Shown piece after piece: positions 1 to 10,469 of a stretch of 64,000 nucleotides of DNA (the first letter of the stretch is position 1; every line of letters begins with the position of its first letter). Position numbers and translations under genes: made by a program. Under the pieces are notes generated by a model, which was given only the letters and a program-made list of their open reading frames with translations, did no database searches and was not told the origin of the DNA. This stretch comes from Mrakia gelida (Eukaryota > Basidiomycota > Tremellomycetes > Cystofilobasidiales > Mrakiaceae), in NCBI GenBank assembly GCA_024345305.1, contig BRON01000010.1, forward strand, positions 1,116,001 to 1,180,000, in the 5' to 3' direction.

Positions 1-875
1 ACTCAACAACCCTCTATCGCGTTCCGCTGCGAAGCTGGAGGTGGGGAAGGTCTTAGTTTTGACTGGAACAAGTATCGAGAAGGGGTGAGCCATCTATATT
101 TTTCCTCGACGTGTTTGGGAATCTCGAGATGGGGAGGAAGGACCGCTCGACTGACGATCCTCGACGCGTCTCTCCCTCCCTCCTCCCTCGCAGGTCATCG
201 CCACCTCCGGAACCGACAAACTCATCAACATCTTTGATCTCCGATCCGTCAACTCCAACGCTCAACCTGTTACCTCCCTCCAAGGACACGCGTTCGCCGT
301 AAGGAAGGTCGCTTGGTCTCCTCATCGAGCTGATTTGATCGTTAGTTTCGACTCCCCGTCCCCGCTCGTCTCCTCTCAACCCTCCCTGCTCCGCACTGAC
401 ACCCCTCGTATCTTACTCACATGTTCTCAGGCCAGTTCGGGCTACGACATGACTTGCAAAGTGTACGTCTCATCTTTTCTCGTCTCGCTCGTCTTCCCCT
501 CCCTTTCGCTCGCTCGTTTCGATCGCTGACTTTGGTTTCGTCGCTCATCGCACGCAGCTGGTCAACCGACAACCAACCTCAACCCCGTCTCCTCGCTACT
601 CAGAACGCTCATTCCGAGTTCGTCGTTGGGAGTGAGTCCTCGTTTTCTCCTCCCTCTTCCTCTCGTTCGACCCACTCACCTCCCTCCCTCCCTCCCGTCT
701 TCTTTTCCGCTCAGTCGCCTGGTCGCTCTACAAGTGCGTACGACTACCTTCTTTTGGCCTGCTTAAAGTCCGTTCGCTGACCTTCCCTCTCGTTCGTTCC
801 GTTTCGTTTCGCAGCGAGGGACTGTTGATGACTTGCGGTTGGGACGGGAAGGTCGTTCCTTGGAGACCACTTTGA
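1..875 (+). CDS. PEX7: Peroxisomal targeting signal 2 receptor (PEX7), 3' part
   Basis: WD40 propeller receptor that binds PTS2-bearing matrix enzymes in the cytosol and delivers them to the peroxisomal docking complex (family knowledge). The window opens inside an exon, so roughly the N-terminal half is missing. I join exons 1-84, 194-340, 431-462, 558-631, 715-733 and 815-875; all junctions are GT..AG and keep frame. The joined protein shows FDWNKYREG, VIATSGTDKLINIFDLR, AVRKVAWSPH, ASSGYDMTCKVW, HSEFVVGIAWS and MTCGWDGKVVPW. These are the last WD repeats in the order and spacing of PEX7, including the short C-terminus directly after the final blade. A generic WD40 protein is possible, but the SYD/SWD-like repeat ends and the length of the tail fit PEX7 best. 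Confidence 0.82.
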
Positions 876-1230
876 GGTGGAGAACGCGAGGGAGGTAGGA
901 CGGAAGTGAAGTAACGAATCTGAATGAACTTATGTACACACATCGGAGGGCGAGAAAAGAGGGAGTGGAAGGAGGAGGGACGAGACGAGACGAGAGCCGG
1001 CGACGCGACTTTCGTTTCGCCTCGGTTCTTTCGACCGTTCCTCGAGCGAAGAGAAGAAGGATCCATCCGTCTTGCATGACGCGTATATCCTTCTCTGTGT
1101 CGAAGCTTGAGATCAAGTGAAAGCAGAAAAGCATGGCGTCGTCAAACAAAAACTAAAAGAACCGCGAGCTCGCCTCGTCTCCTCCCTCCCTCCCCTCCCT
1201 CCCTCCCGCCCACCCAGACCAGTCCACTCC
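876..1230. other. Convergent spacer between PEX7 and the RING gene
   Basis: Tail-to-tail spacer of about 355 bp. It must hold the 3' UTRs and poly(A) sites of both genes. I see no further gene, repeat or RNA structure. Short open frames here are purine-rich chance ORFs. Confidence 0.5.
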
Positions 1231-2349
1231 TCAGCAATCAACCACCCTCATCTCCAACCTTCTAACCCCCTCACCCTTCCCCTCCGCCTCCTTCCACCTC
1301 CCTCCCATCCCAAACCCACCTCCCCTCCCTCCACCTCTGCCACCTCTCGGTCCCACGCCAGCACCCGTCCTCTTCCCCTTCCCCGTCAACCCCCCCGGAA
1401 GCACCTCCCTACACACGGGACAGATCCCTTCGATGTTAAGCGTCGAGGGAGCGTAGCGTGGGGGTCGGCCGTGCTGAGAGTTGAGGAGGGAGGGATTGAC
1501 GGTTGGAGGGAAAGGTCTCCAGAGAGGAGGTTGGACGAAGGTTCGGATGGCGGTTGTTGCGAGGGAGGTGGTTAAGCAGAGGTGGCACACTGCGAGAGAA
1601 AAACGAAGACAGGTGGGTGGGGTCAGGTTGGGAAGAGGAAGTGGGTTGTGAGGGAGAGGGAGAAGAGAGGGAGAGCGAGGACGGAGGGACGAACTGAGAT
1701 GACCGCAAGGGGTGAGCGTCGCTTGTACAGGTGGACAGAGGCAGACGGGGCAATCTGCCAAGCGAGAGTCGAAACAAAAACAAAGAAAAAGTCAGCGATG
1801 AACGAGAACGAACGAGCGAGAGCAGGAGGGGTGGAAGAGAGTCGACGACGCACTGTAATCACTCAGCTTCTCCTTCTCCGACCCGTCCTTCTCCTCCTCG
1901 CTCTCCTCTCCGGGTAGAGGAGCAGCGATGACTCTTCTCCTACTGGACGAGGACGAAGGTGCTGGACTAGGAAGAGCTCGTTCCTTTCCCTTCCCTTTGG
2001 CTTTGGAGCTCAACCTCTTCGATGAGCTCAGAAGCTCAACATCGTCGTCGTGGTCTTCCTCCTCCTTAGCGGTGTGTTGTTTCCTCTTCCTACTACTGCT
2101 CCCTGAAGCGGAAGATGGACCGTCCTCGCCTACGCCGAGGTAAGGACCTGTTCTCGATGGACCTGCGCGAGAGGAGGATGAGCCTGAGGAGGAAGGTCGG
2201 GAGGATCGAAGGGAGCGCAGGTGAGAGGACGCAAACGAGGAGAACTGCTCAGGTCCGGAAGCTGTAGGGTGTGTAGGCATAGGGAGAGGGGAAGGAAGGC
2301 GAGGAGGACGAGAGTGCGAAGGGGGTGGTGGTGGTGGTTGAGGTTTCAT
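1231..2349 (-). CDS. RING-finger (C3HC4) E3 ubiquitin ligase, Slx8/RNF4-like layout
   Basis: Probable E3 ubiquitin ligase. Exons on the minus strand are 2349-1854, 1754-1695 and 1589-1231, with GTGCGT and GTTCGT donors. Residues 1 to about 165 are disordered and low in complexity: proline-rich start, Ser/Arg-rich middle, KRKQ and KAKGKGKER basic patches, acidic EESEEEKD. Next comes the RING: NCPVCLCPPVQATLTPCGHL, then MCHLCL across an intron, then ICPVCREVLPGG, giving the full C-x2-C ... C-x-H-x2-C-x2-C ... C-x2-C set. A disordered N-terminus plus a late RING resembles SUMO-targeted ligases such as Slx8/RNF4, but I cannot point to clear SUMO-interacting motifs, so only the E3 assignment is firm. 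The tail after the RING is Gly/Arg-rich. I start at the first true ATG (2349); the frame is open slightly upstream. Confidence 0.68.
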
Positions 2350-2513
2350 CTCGACGAGCTGAGTCAAGGGAAGGGAGGAGAGCAAGGTCAACTATCCAGA
2401 GTCGAAGAGAAGGAGGGGTGGGCGACCTCCTTCGTCACTCCTTCAACCGTCACTCACTCTCCTACCCCTTCGCCCTTTTTTGTAACGTTAGGAAAGTGAG
2501 AAGTTTCGTTCGA
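2350..2513. promoter_or_regulatory. Bidirectional promoter, RING gene / SLC25 carrier
   Basis: Only 164 bp separate the two divergent start codons, so both genes must share this promoter. No TATA-like element stands out. Confidence 0.45.
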
Positions 2514-4588
2514 ATGAACGATGACCAGATAAAGTTGAACTCAACACGTACGTACACCCGGCTAGACTCACTCAGACGAACAAAGAGACGTCAGGGCTGA
2601 CCTCGAGATGGACTCGCTTTCGTTGGAAGCTCAGATTCTCGGCCGGGGTTGGACTTCTTCGCTGGTTCAGCTGGAGGTGAGTCACTTCTACCTCTTTTAC
2701 ACTGTCTGGTGGAACGAGAGCTGATCGATCTTCTTGCGTTGGCTGAAAAACTAGGTGTTGCTGGAGTCGTCGTTGGTGAGCTCGATTTCCTTCTCCTTCT
2801 CCCCTCCCTCGCTCTTCGAGCTCCCCCGTTCCTCCCCAAGACTAGTCGTTTAGATCCTGAGCTGACAGGTATACTTCGACAGGTCATCCCTTCGATACGA
2901 TCAAGGTTCGGTTTCAGCATCCCTCGTTCAAGGGGAGATATGGCTCGACGGCGATGGCCTTCAGTCAGTCCCTCCCTTCAGCCTCCCTCCCTCTCTCACT
3001 CGCTCTTCGATCTGTCAGAGCTCTTCGAGTCGGACCTCCAGCGCTGACATCATCTCCTTCACCTTGATTGCCTTCCTCAGAAACCATCGTTCGCGAAGAG
3101 AACGTCAGTCTTCTTCTCCTCCTTCCCTGCTTCGTCCGGCCCAATCTTCCGAGGTTGACGACGTCGAGCTCACCTCTTCCCTTTCCTTCGCTTCGTCGTT
3201 CTAGGTCCGAGGTCTCTACAAGGGAGTCCTGTCACCGATAGTGAGTACCTTATATCTCTCATATCATCTCCTATCAAAGACGAACGAGCCGAAGCTGACT
3301 CTCGCCTCGTCTCTCTCTCTCCAATCTCCAGGCGGGTATCTCCTTCGTCAACGGTCTCGTCTTCGCCTCCTTCAAATCAGCCATGCAGTATCTACGTCCA
3401 GAAGGAGGAGTGGAAGCTCCTCTGAAGGTGTTCTTCGCTGCTGGGTGTATCAGTGGTGCTGTTAGCTCGTGAGTCCATCTCGCCACCTCTGTCTCTCTCT
3501 CCCTTCGCTCGCTTTCGCGACGCTCGTCGTCGTCTCGGCTTTCCTTCCACCCATTCTGACCTCTTCTCCCCATTCCCACTCTTTGCTCCTTCGCACGTGC
3601 TCGGATGGTTCGTAGAATCATCAACACCCCCGTCGAACTCCTCAAGATCCGTCAACAAGCCTCGCTCGGACGACCTCCTTCGACGCTCGCTTTGATCAGC
3701 AACATCTGGTGCAACGAAGGGTATCTCAGAGGTCTCTATCGAGGGTTCACGGCTTGCTGGCTGAGGGATGTTGGATTTGGACCGTATTTCTTGACGTGAG
3801 TCGATTTATCAACCCTCTCAACCTGATGTTCGCGTCGAGCGAGCGGACGAAACGAAACAAATGGGATCGGGCCCTCGAGCTGACTGTCGTTTTACTTTCG
3901 CCTTTCGTTGTACAGCTACGAGGTCATGCTCCGCTGGCTGGACCCTGGTCGTCGCGTTTGGGAAGGCGAGGACATCCTTGAGGAAACCGAGGACGAGATC
4001 GCTCGACGAGGTGGACGAGGCTGGGGAGCTGTAGCGATCGCTGGAGCTTGTGCTGGTGTTGTTTCTTGGACTGTGAGTACTTCACACCCACCTCCATATT
4101 CCCTTCTTCTTCTGTCTTTTTCGAATTGGCCGAGAAGAACCCTCAGAGGATCTCGAGATGCGAGGCTGACCTTTCTCTCGCTTCTAGGCCACCTTCCCCT
4201 TCGACGTGATCAAGACGCGAGTCCAAGCGACCGCTCGGAACCCTCACCCAACAGGGTATATGGGCAAGTCGTCAGATCCGGTGATTTGGAACCCTTACAG
4301 GTCGACGTGGTCGACGATGAAGAACAGTTGGAAGACGGGAGGGTGGAAGGTGTTTTATGCTGGTTTGCAGCCGACGTTGCTGAGAGCTGTGGTGAGTCTC
4401 GAGCTCGGGCCTATTTCATCGTACTCGTCGTTCGTTTCTGACCCAGATTTCGTCTTCGAAACAGCCTGTGAACATCGCGACGTAAGTTCTGGGACGACGC
4501 GAGAGAGACGCATCTGCTCGAGCTGACTCCTTCGATTGTTTGATCGCTTAGATTCGTCATCTACGAGTCGTGTATGGCTGTCTTTTAG
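2514..4588 (+). CDS. Mitochondrial carrier family (SLC25) transporter
   Basis: Six-helix metabolite carrier of the mitochondrial inner membrane. Exon 1 is short, MNDDQIKLNSTH across a GTACGT donor, and leads into SRPGLDFFAGSAGGVAGVVVG. The three carrier repeats are visible: HPFDTIKVRFQ (signature 1, PxD), TPVELLKIRQQ (signature 2, PxE) and FPFDVIKTRVQ (signature 3, PxD). Each is followed by a GLYKG/GLYRG/VFYAG-type motif (NVRGLYKGVLSP, LRGLYRGFTACWLRD, KVFYAGLQPTLLRAV). The protein ends VNIATFVIYESCMAVF. It has roughly ten exons, with CTGAC branch sites in the introns. Substrate cannot be read from sequence; the motif pattern resembles carnitine/ornithine/amino-acid carriers (CRC1/ORT1-like), which is inference. 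It is divergently paired with the RING gene. Confidence 0.85.
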
Positions 4589-4596
4589 AGCGGAGA

Positions 4597-5109
4597 ATGC
4601 AAACGCTGGCAGTGAGGTGAGTTCGTCCGTTCGAGATGAAGAGTCGTCGTCGGTCGCTCCCCGAGGTCCCTCAGCTGATCCTTGACTCCTGACTTCTCTT
4701 CTCGCGGAGATGTCAGACACGACCCCATTCTCCGTCCCTCTGCACATCGGCGTACCGACGTTTTGACCTCCATCGTGAGTCCTCTCAGCTTACGAGCGAC
4801 CTCTCCTCTCCTCGTCGTTTCCCCTCGACGCGTCTTCCTTGAGCTGACTCGCGACTTGCCTCCTTCTTCTCCTCGTAGTTCCCTCGTTCGTCCCCTCGGC
4901 GTTTAGGGAGCTCCTCTGGTCACTCACCTTTTGAGAAGCAAACCTTCGACCTTCCGACGTGAGTTCTCGTTTGACTCGCCGTTCTTCTGATTCGACGCGT
5001 CACTCCCGACCTCGACCTCTTTGCCTGACCTTCAGCCTCTCCTCCTTCCATCCCTCTCCTCCTCAGCACCCTCATCCATCTGCCCCTTTCCCTCCTCGGA
5101 ACCCTGTAA
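4597..5109 (+). other. Unassigned spliced locus after the carrier: small ORF or spliced 3' UTR
   Basis: Strong donor/branch/acceptor sets recur on the + strand after the carrier stop: donors at 4617, 4775 and 4959, acceptors ending near 4716, 4878 and 5066. Starting at ATG 4597, exons 4597-4616, 4717-4774, 4879-4958 and 5067-5109 join into one open frame of 66 codons beginning MQTLAVRHDPILRP. If the acceptor ending at 5035 is used instead, the frame runs to 5357 and carries a hydrophobic stretch. I do not recognise either product. The alternative is a multiply spliced 3' UTR of the carrier, whose stop lies 9 bp before this ATG. Confidence 0.22.
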
Positions 5110-5813
5110 TCATCTCGTTCGCTCGTCATCTCGAGGATACATCGATCTCTCTTCCCTGTTCGTCTCTCATCGCGTCCGACCTAGAACCATACCTCGTCTT
5201 GCTCTCGATACCCTTGCTTATCTTCTCCTGCCCTCTCTCCTCTCAGAAACGATATCGGATACCCCTTTCGATCTACCTTTCTAGCGATCTCTCTGCAGCA
5301 TCTTCTGATTGCTACCAAGAGGAAAGGAAAAGGCCAGATCTTGCAAGAAGAAGCTGAGGACGATCGAGGCAGGCCCGCTTTGGGTCGACGAACGGACGAG
5401 CGAGAAGCACGAGCACCGTTCTCTGCTCTCTCTTCGCTGCTACTTTTCTTATCTTGAATCCTTAGGACGATAAGCCCAGAATCCACCGATTGTAATGAGA
5501 AAGCGCTGAGAATTTAAGCGTTTGGGCGAGGAGAGACAAGTGTCTCGCTCTCACTCTTGAAACGTTCGGCTCTCGAGCTCTCTCTCGCAACGCCCATCCC
5601 CTCGTCGATACCCCTCCGTGGCCCTTCTTCCTCCTCCTTCCGAGCGGCCTTGTTTCTCATAGGATCGGACCCTTGTAGTAGAACCTCATCGAAGGATTCT
5701 TGTTGCTCCTTCCCTCCCCTTTAGGCCTTCGTCTCCTCTCGAGGACCCATCCGACGAACCTCCTTCCCTCTTCGTCCTTCAACCTCACTCAACCTCGCTC
5801 ATCCAAACTCAAG
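5110..5813. other. Spacer and 5' leader region of the FLO8-like gene
   Basis: About 700 bp with no convincing gene. The first 400 bp are open in more than one + frame but show no recognisable domain. The second half probably includes the promoter and first 5' UTR exon of the LisH gene, since a 5' UTR intron begins at 5814. Confidence 0.35.
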
Positions 5814-5897
5814 GTTCGTTTCTTTCGACGAATCTATACTTTCGAAGGATGCGAAGCTGACCATGGTGTTTCTTTTGTTGTTGGATTTCTGTATCAG
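5814..5897 (+). other. 5' UTR intron of the FLO8-like gene
   Basis: GTTCGT donor, AAGCTGACC branch site and a T-rich tract ending TATCAG lie just before the start codon at 5913. This matches the signals of the coding introns and supports a spliced leader. Confidence 0.55.
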
Positions 5898-5912
5898 GTG
5901 TAGGGATCTCTG

Positions 5913-8900
5913 ATGCAGAGTGGACCACCAGCTTCCCCCGGGTCGACCTCGTTCTTCCCTCCTCCCCGTCCGCCTCCAAATCATCAACAGTACTACAACC
6001 AACAACAACAGCAACAGCAACATCATCAACCTCAGTACCCTCCTCAACCTCAGTTCCAGCATCCTTCGAATCCCGAGGGAGGGTACGGCTCTCAGCCTAC
6101 GAGAACGAGGTCTCTCCTTCCCCCTCCCCCTCCTCCTCCCTCTCAGGCCAAGAACGCTCAATCCAACCCTCACCAGCAGCAGCAACAAGGTCAGCAACAA
6201 CCCATCAACGGAGCAGGAGACAGGAGTCTAGATGGATGGGAAGGAGGTCCCATGTGAGTCTTCTTTTCTTTGCATCTCCAAAGGGAGAATCTTTGCCCAT
6301 CAAAGGGAATCGAGAGCGAATCGGGGAGGGAAGGAGGCTCGAGTTCAACTCGTCTCGACAACTGTTTGGTCCAAAAGAATCGATAGACATGAAGATCGTT
6401 TTGCTGCTACTTTCTTCGTGACTATCTTGCTGACCTATCTTTGCTTTGACTATCGTTCAGGTTGGACATGTACATCGCCGATTACCTCTCGAAACGAGGC
6501 TATCACGCTTCAGCTCAGACGGTCGCTCGTGAGGCTGGTCTGGGGAAGGACAACAAGGTCCCCATCGATGCTCCTCAGGGTTTGCTCTACGAGTGAGTAC
6601 AAAGCTTGGATTCTTACACTCAGATGGGCGAGGCGAGGGAGGTCGAAGGAGTCGTGGGGACTAGGGATCGAGGGAAGGAAGGAGAGGGAGAGACGAGAGA
6701 GCTGACCTCGAAGGTTCGTGGTTTCGCGCGCGGGGTTGTCCTTTCCAGATGGTGGTCCGTCTTCTGGGAGCTCTTCACTGCTACAGGAGGTCCAGAACAA
6801 GCCCGAAACAGTGTCGTTCCTCACTCCATGGATGCCGTTCTCTACGTTCAGGTAAGTCTCCTCGCTCTACGCCCTCGAGAACGAGCTCACGAGGCTGATC
6901 GTTCGCTTCCCTCCCGCATCTCCTCTCTCTTGCTCTCTTTCTCCTCTTAGGCTCAAGCTCAAGCTCAGGCTTCCTCGTCCTCCTCCGCGCATCAACAGGC
7001 TTTCGCACCCCCTCCTCATTCGACTCCCAACCCTTCCATTCAACCAGGATTTCGACCTCCTCCTCCAACAGCTTCCCCTCAACCTCCTCAGCGATCAGCT
7101 TCGACTCCCTACCACCCCTCCCACCAGCAGCAGCAGTCGCAGGACCTCCGAGATCGAGCCTTCTCCCCTCAGCTCAAGCAGCAGCAGCAGCAACCACCTC
7201 CGAGGTCGTTATCGATGCAGCAGCAACAACAACAGCAGCAGCAGGCTCGCTATCAAGGACCGCCGGGCGGAGGAGGAGGACCGATGTACCAGCAACAGCC
7301 TCCTCAGATCCAGATGCAGAGCCCTAGTCCGAACGAGCTGGTAGCAGGTGGTGGACCTCCGCCTGAGTCGTACGGGTACATGATGCAGCAGAACGTGAGT
7401 TTTCCCTCGTTCCATCTTCGACCCAACGCGAAACTCTCTTTTGCACACCTCCCTCCCGTTCCGCGACGCGCGTCAGAGGTCGCGTTTCGGTCCTTCGCCT
7501 CTTCTCCCTCGTGCTGATATACATTTTCGATGCGTGTTATCGTTCCCTGCAGCATCAACAACACCCTCCTCCTCCGCCAAATCAACAGCAACAACTCCAA
7601 CAACCTCAGCTCGTCGTCTCCCAACCTCGTCCTCATCCTCCTCAACCCAACCAGATGCAACTCCAGCAGCAGTCCTCTCCTCATCCTGGGAGTCAGATCC
7701 AACCTCCTCTTCATCCTCCTACCCCTCAGCAACATCATCAGCAGCAGCAACATCTCCAGCAACAGCAACAGCATCAGTCTCCGAATTCTCAACAGCAAGG
7801 GCCTCAGTCCGATCCGTTCGATACGCTGGGGATCCAGACGAATGGGCAGCCGTTGGATAGGAACTTGGTGGTGAACGTCCTGCATCAGCTTGGGCTGGGA
7901 GGGAGGGATTTGAGGAGTTTGAATGCGGAGGAGAAGGTTCGTTCGCGTTTCCTGCTTTCTTCGTCGACTCGTCCTCGTTCTCGCGAGCGAACGAGATCTT
8001 CGCGACGAAACACTCGAGAGCCGAAGCTGACCGTCCTCGCTCTTTGCTTTCCCTTTCCTCTTCCTTCGTCGCTCGTCTTCGTCTCGCACAGAACCAAGTC
8101 CAGATTCGGTACCCTCAGTTTTTGGCTCAGCACAACTATCAGTTGCAGAACCCTGGTCAACCTCCTAGGATGGCTGCTCAGGCGAGACCGAGGTTCGTTC
8201 CCTCCCCTTCTTTCTCTCTCTCTCCACTCCATCAGAGCTCGAGAACGAATCAAACACGAACGTGAAGCTGACCTCCCTCGTTTCCCTTCGACTTCCCGCT
8301 CCCTTTCAGACCCAACCCGAATCCGAACTCTGGGATGACGCTGGTTCAGGCTCAGGCTGTTCAGCAGCAGCAACAGATGCAGTTAGCGATGCAGCAGCAG
8401 ATGCAGAACCATCATGCTCAGATGAAGCAGCAGGTCAGTCGTCTCGTTCCGCTTTGTTTCGACGCGTCGTTCCCTCGGAGAGCTGACTTACTTTCGATCT
8501 TCGTTATGGGTTGATGTAGCAGATGGAGCACCCGAATGCGAAGAGGAGGAGCAACAGTCCTGATCAGGAGAACGTCGGACCTGCTGGGAAGCGAGCGAGG
8601 AAGAGCCCTCCCAATCCGTCGATGCAGGTTCGTTTCTGCTCTTTCCTTCTTCTCGTCGCGCTCGAACCTTGACTGATTCCTCCCTTTCTTCGCTTTCTCC
8701 CTCCTCCTCTCAGCAACAGCAACAACAGCAGCAGCAGCAACAGCAACAACGACCGATGTACCTCGCCGCCGCCAACTCTCCCATCCCCCAGAGTCCTTCG
8801 CACTTCGGTCAAGTCCCAGAGCAACCTGGATACCTCTACGACATCCACGACGGTCGACAGTCTCCGGTGATAGCCATGTCCCCGATGGTGAACGGAGGAG

Positions 8901-9842
8901 GCCCTCCGCCTGGTCCCGTCGCTCGACCAGCTTCAAGAAGGAAGGCGACGAACGGGAACGGAGGGTTGAACGGTCAGGCTTCAGCGCCCAGTCCGATGTC
9001 GCAGGCTGGAACTCCCAATCCTTCGACTATGCCTCCTCCGAGTACGCCTGGACCTTCAGCGAACGGTCAAGTAAGTCTTCTTCCTCGATATCTCTTCGCG
9101 TCTCGTTCGTTCGCAAGCTGACCTCCGACGCGTCTTCGTTCCTTCTCTTCAGCGAAACCCTCCTACTCCGAAGGACCCTCCGCCACCCTCCCCAGCCACC
9201 TCCATCGGAGGAAACCGTCAAAGACCTCCCACTCCTCTCCAAACGTCGACGGTCGCTTCTCCTCACTATCCTCAGCAGTTCGCCGTCCCTCCCTCCGCCT
9301 CGCCAACTCCCTATGCTTCGTCCTCGCATCCTCAAACTCCTTCCACAGCGCCATCGCCTCACTACTCCCAGTCCCAACCTCCTCCTCCTCCACTACCCGC
9401 ACTTTCGTCGTCTTCGTCGCTCCAACAACCCACAACGACGTCCACACCCGCTCACTCTCCCATCCCCGTCGCAACTCCTTCTTCCTACCCGACGAAACCT
9501 CCCACCCCAGCACCCGCGCCCGCTCCTCCACCCCCTCCACCACCTCCCGCTCCCGCTCCTGCTCCACCAGCAGTCCAGCAAGCCTCTCCCATCGACCCGA
9601 TGGCCTTCGGAGCCTTCGGTTCGGGAGACTGGTCCCATCTCACAGGAGGGGACGGAGGAGGAGATGGCGTCTCGATTGGGATGTCGTTTGACGACGAACC
9701 GGGAGCGGACGACTTCGGAGCGTTCGATTTCGATCGGTACATGAAGGATTACGGGGGTGGTGATGATTTGGGTGTTGTGGGCGGGGGTGGAGGTGGAGGG
9801 GTGGATCTTGGAGGGTTGGATGGAGAGGATGTGCTGAGTTGA
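5913..9842 (+). CDS. FLO8: LisH-domain transcriptional regulator, FLO8/SOM1 family
   Basis: Nuclear regulator of the Flo8/Som1 type, which in other fungi acts below cAMP-PKA in adhesion, hyphal growth and development (family knowledge). Residues 1 to about 115 are Pro/Gln-rich. Next comes LDMYIADYLSKRGYHASAQT, a LisH motif, then the family hallmark of a PQG..YEWW..FWE block (VPIDAPQGLLYE across an intron to WWSVFWELFTAT). The rest is very long and disordered, with many mixed CAG/CAA glutamine tracts, a PSDPFDTLGIQ-like segment, a basic AKRRSNSP...GKRARK patch and an acidic/aromatic tail containing DDFGAFDFDRYMKDYGGG that could be an activation domain. About ten exons; joins keep frame. The stop at 9840-9842 follows GGLDGEDVLS. 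The LisH/WW pair also occurs in SSBP/LEUNIG proteins, so the symbol is by family. Confidence 0.75.
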
Positions 9843-10469
9843 GTTGAGTTGAGGTCGCGTCTCGTCTCTCGTCCCTCTCCCCCTCCGTCACTCGTCCCCA
9901 CTCGTCCCTATCATATTCTAGCCTCAGCTTCTTATTCCGCACATGCGTTCTTCCTCCCTCTACTTCTCTTGTCACGTTCGTTTTCTCTCTCTCTCTTTCG
10001 GGCTCTCGTTCTCGTTCGTCTCTCGCGTTGCTCGCTTCGATTTGTTCTCGCTCTTTTTCTCTGGGATTTGCTTCCCCCTTCGTGTGCTTTTGTTTTGATG
10101 TTCGGTGTGACCTTTACGTTAGATTCCCCTCCCTTCTTCTATTCATACGTCTGCTTTGCGATTTGCTAACCTAGCTAGCGATGGAAAGAAGAGCGGGGCG
10201 AGAGGAGGGTGAGAAGGACGCGATGAGGCGAACTGCCAGAGAAGCCGAGGGGTTTCTCACAGCTCGAGTCAGGACTTTAGATAGACTTGACTCTCGGAAG
10301 GCTGGAAGAGAGCGAGAAAGACTTCGAAAGCAGGTTTAAAAGAAAAACGAAGGAGGGCGACCTTCGGCGGCGAGCCGGAGCGAGCTCGTCCCCTCCCCCC
10401 ACTCGACGTCCATCCTCTCCTCCCCTTCCCTTCCTCTCAAGCTCGTTCGAGCGACTTCGATCCTACAGG
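9843..10469. other. Spacer between FLO8-like gene and rhomboid-like gene
   Basis: The first part is pyrimidine-rich and fits the FLO8 3' UTR; the last 250 bp should contain the promoter of the mitochondrial gene. A frame open upstream of ATG 10470 is probably leader sequence. No other gene seen. Confidence 0.4.

Noticed and set aside
2608..2650. ATG at 2608 as the start of the SLC25 carrier
   Set aside because: It is out of frame with the carrier exons and lies between a branch site and the acceptor; ATG 2514 with a GTACGT intron gives a clean frame into the first carrier repeat.
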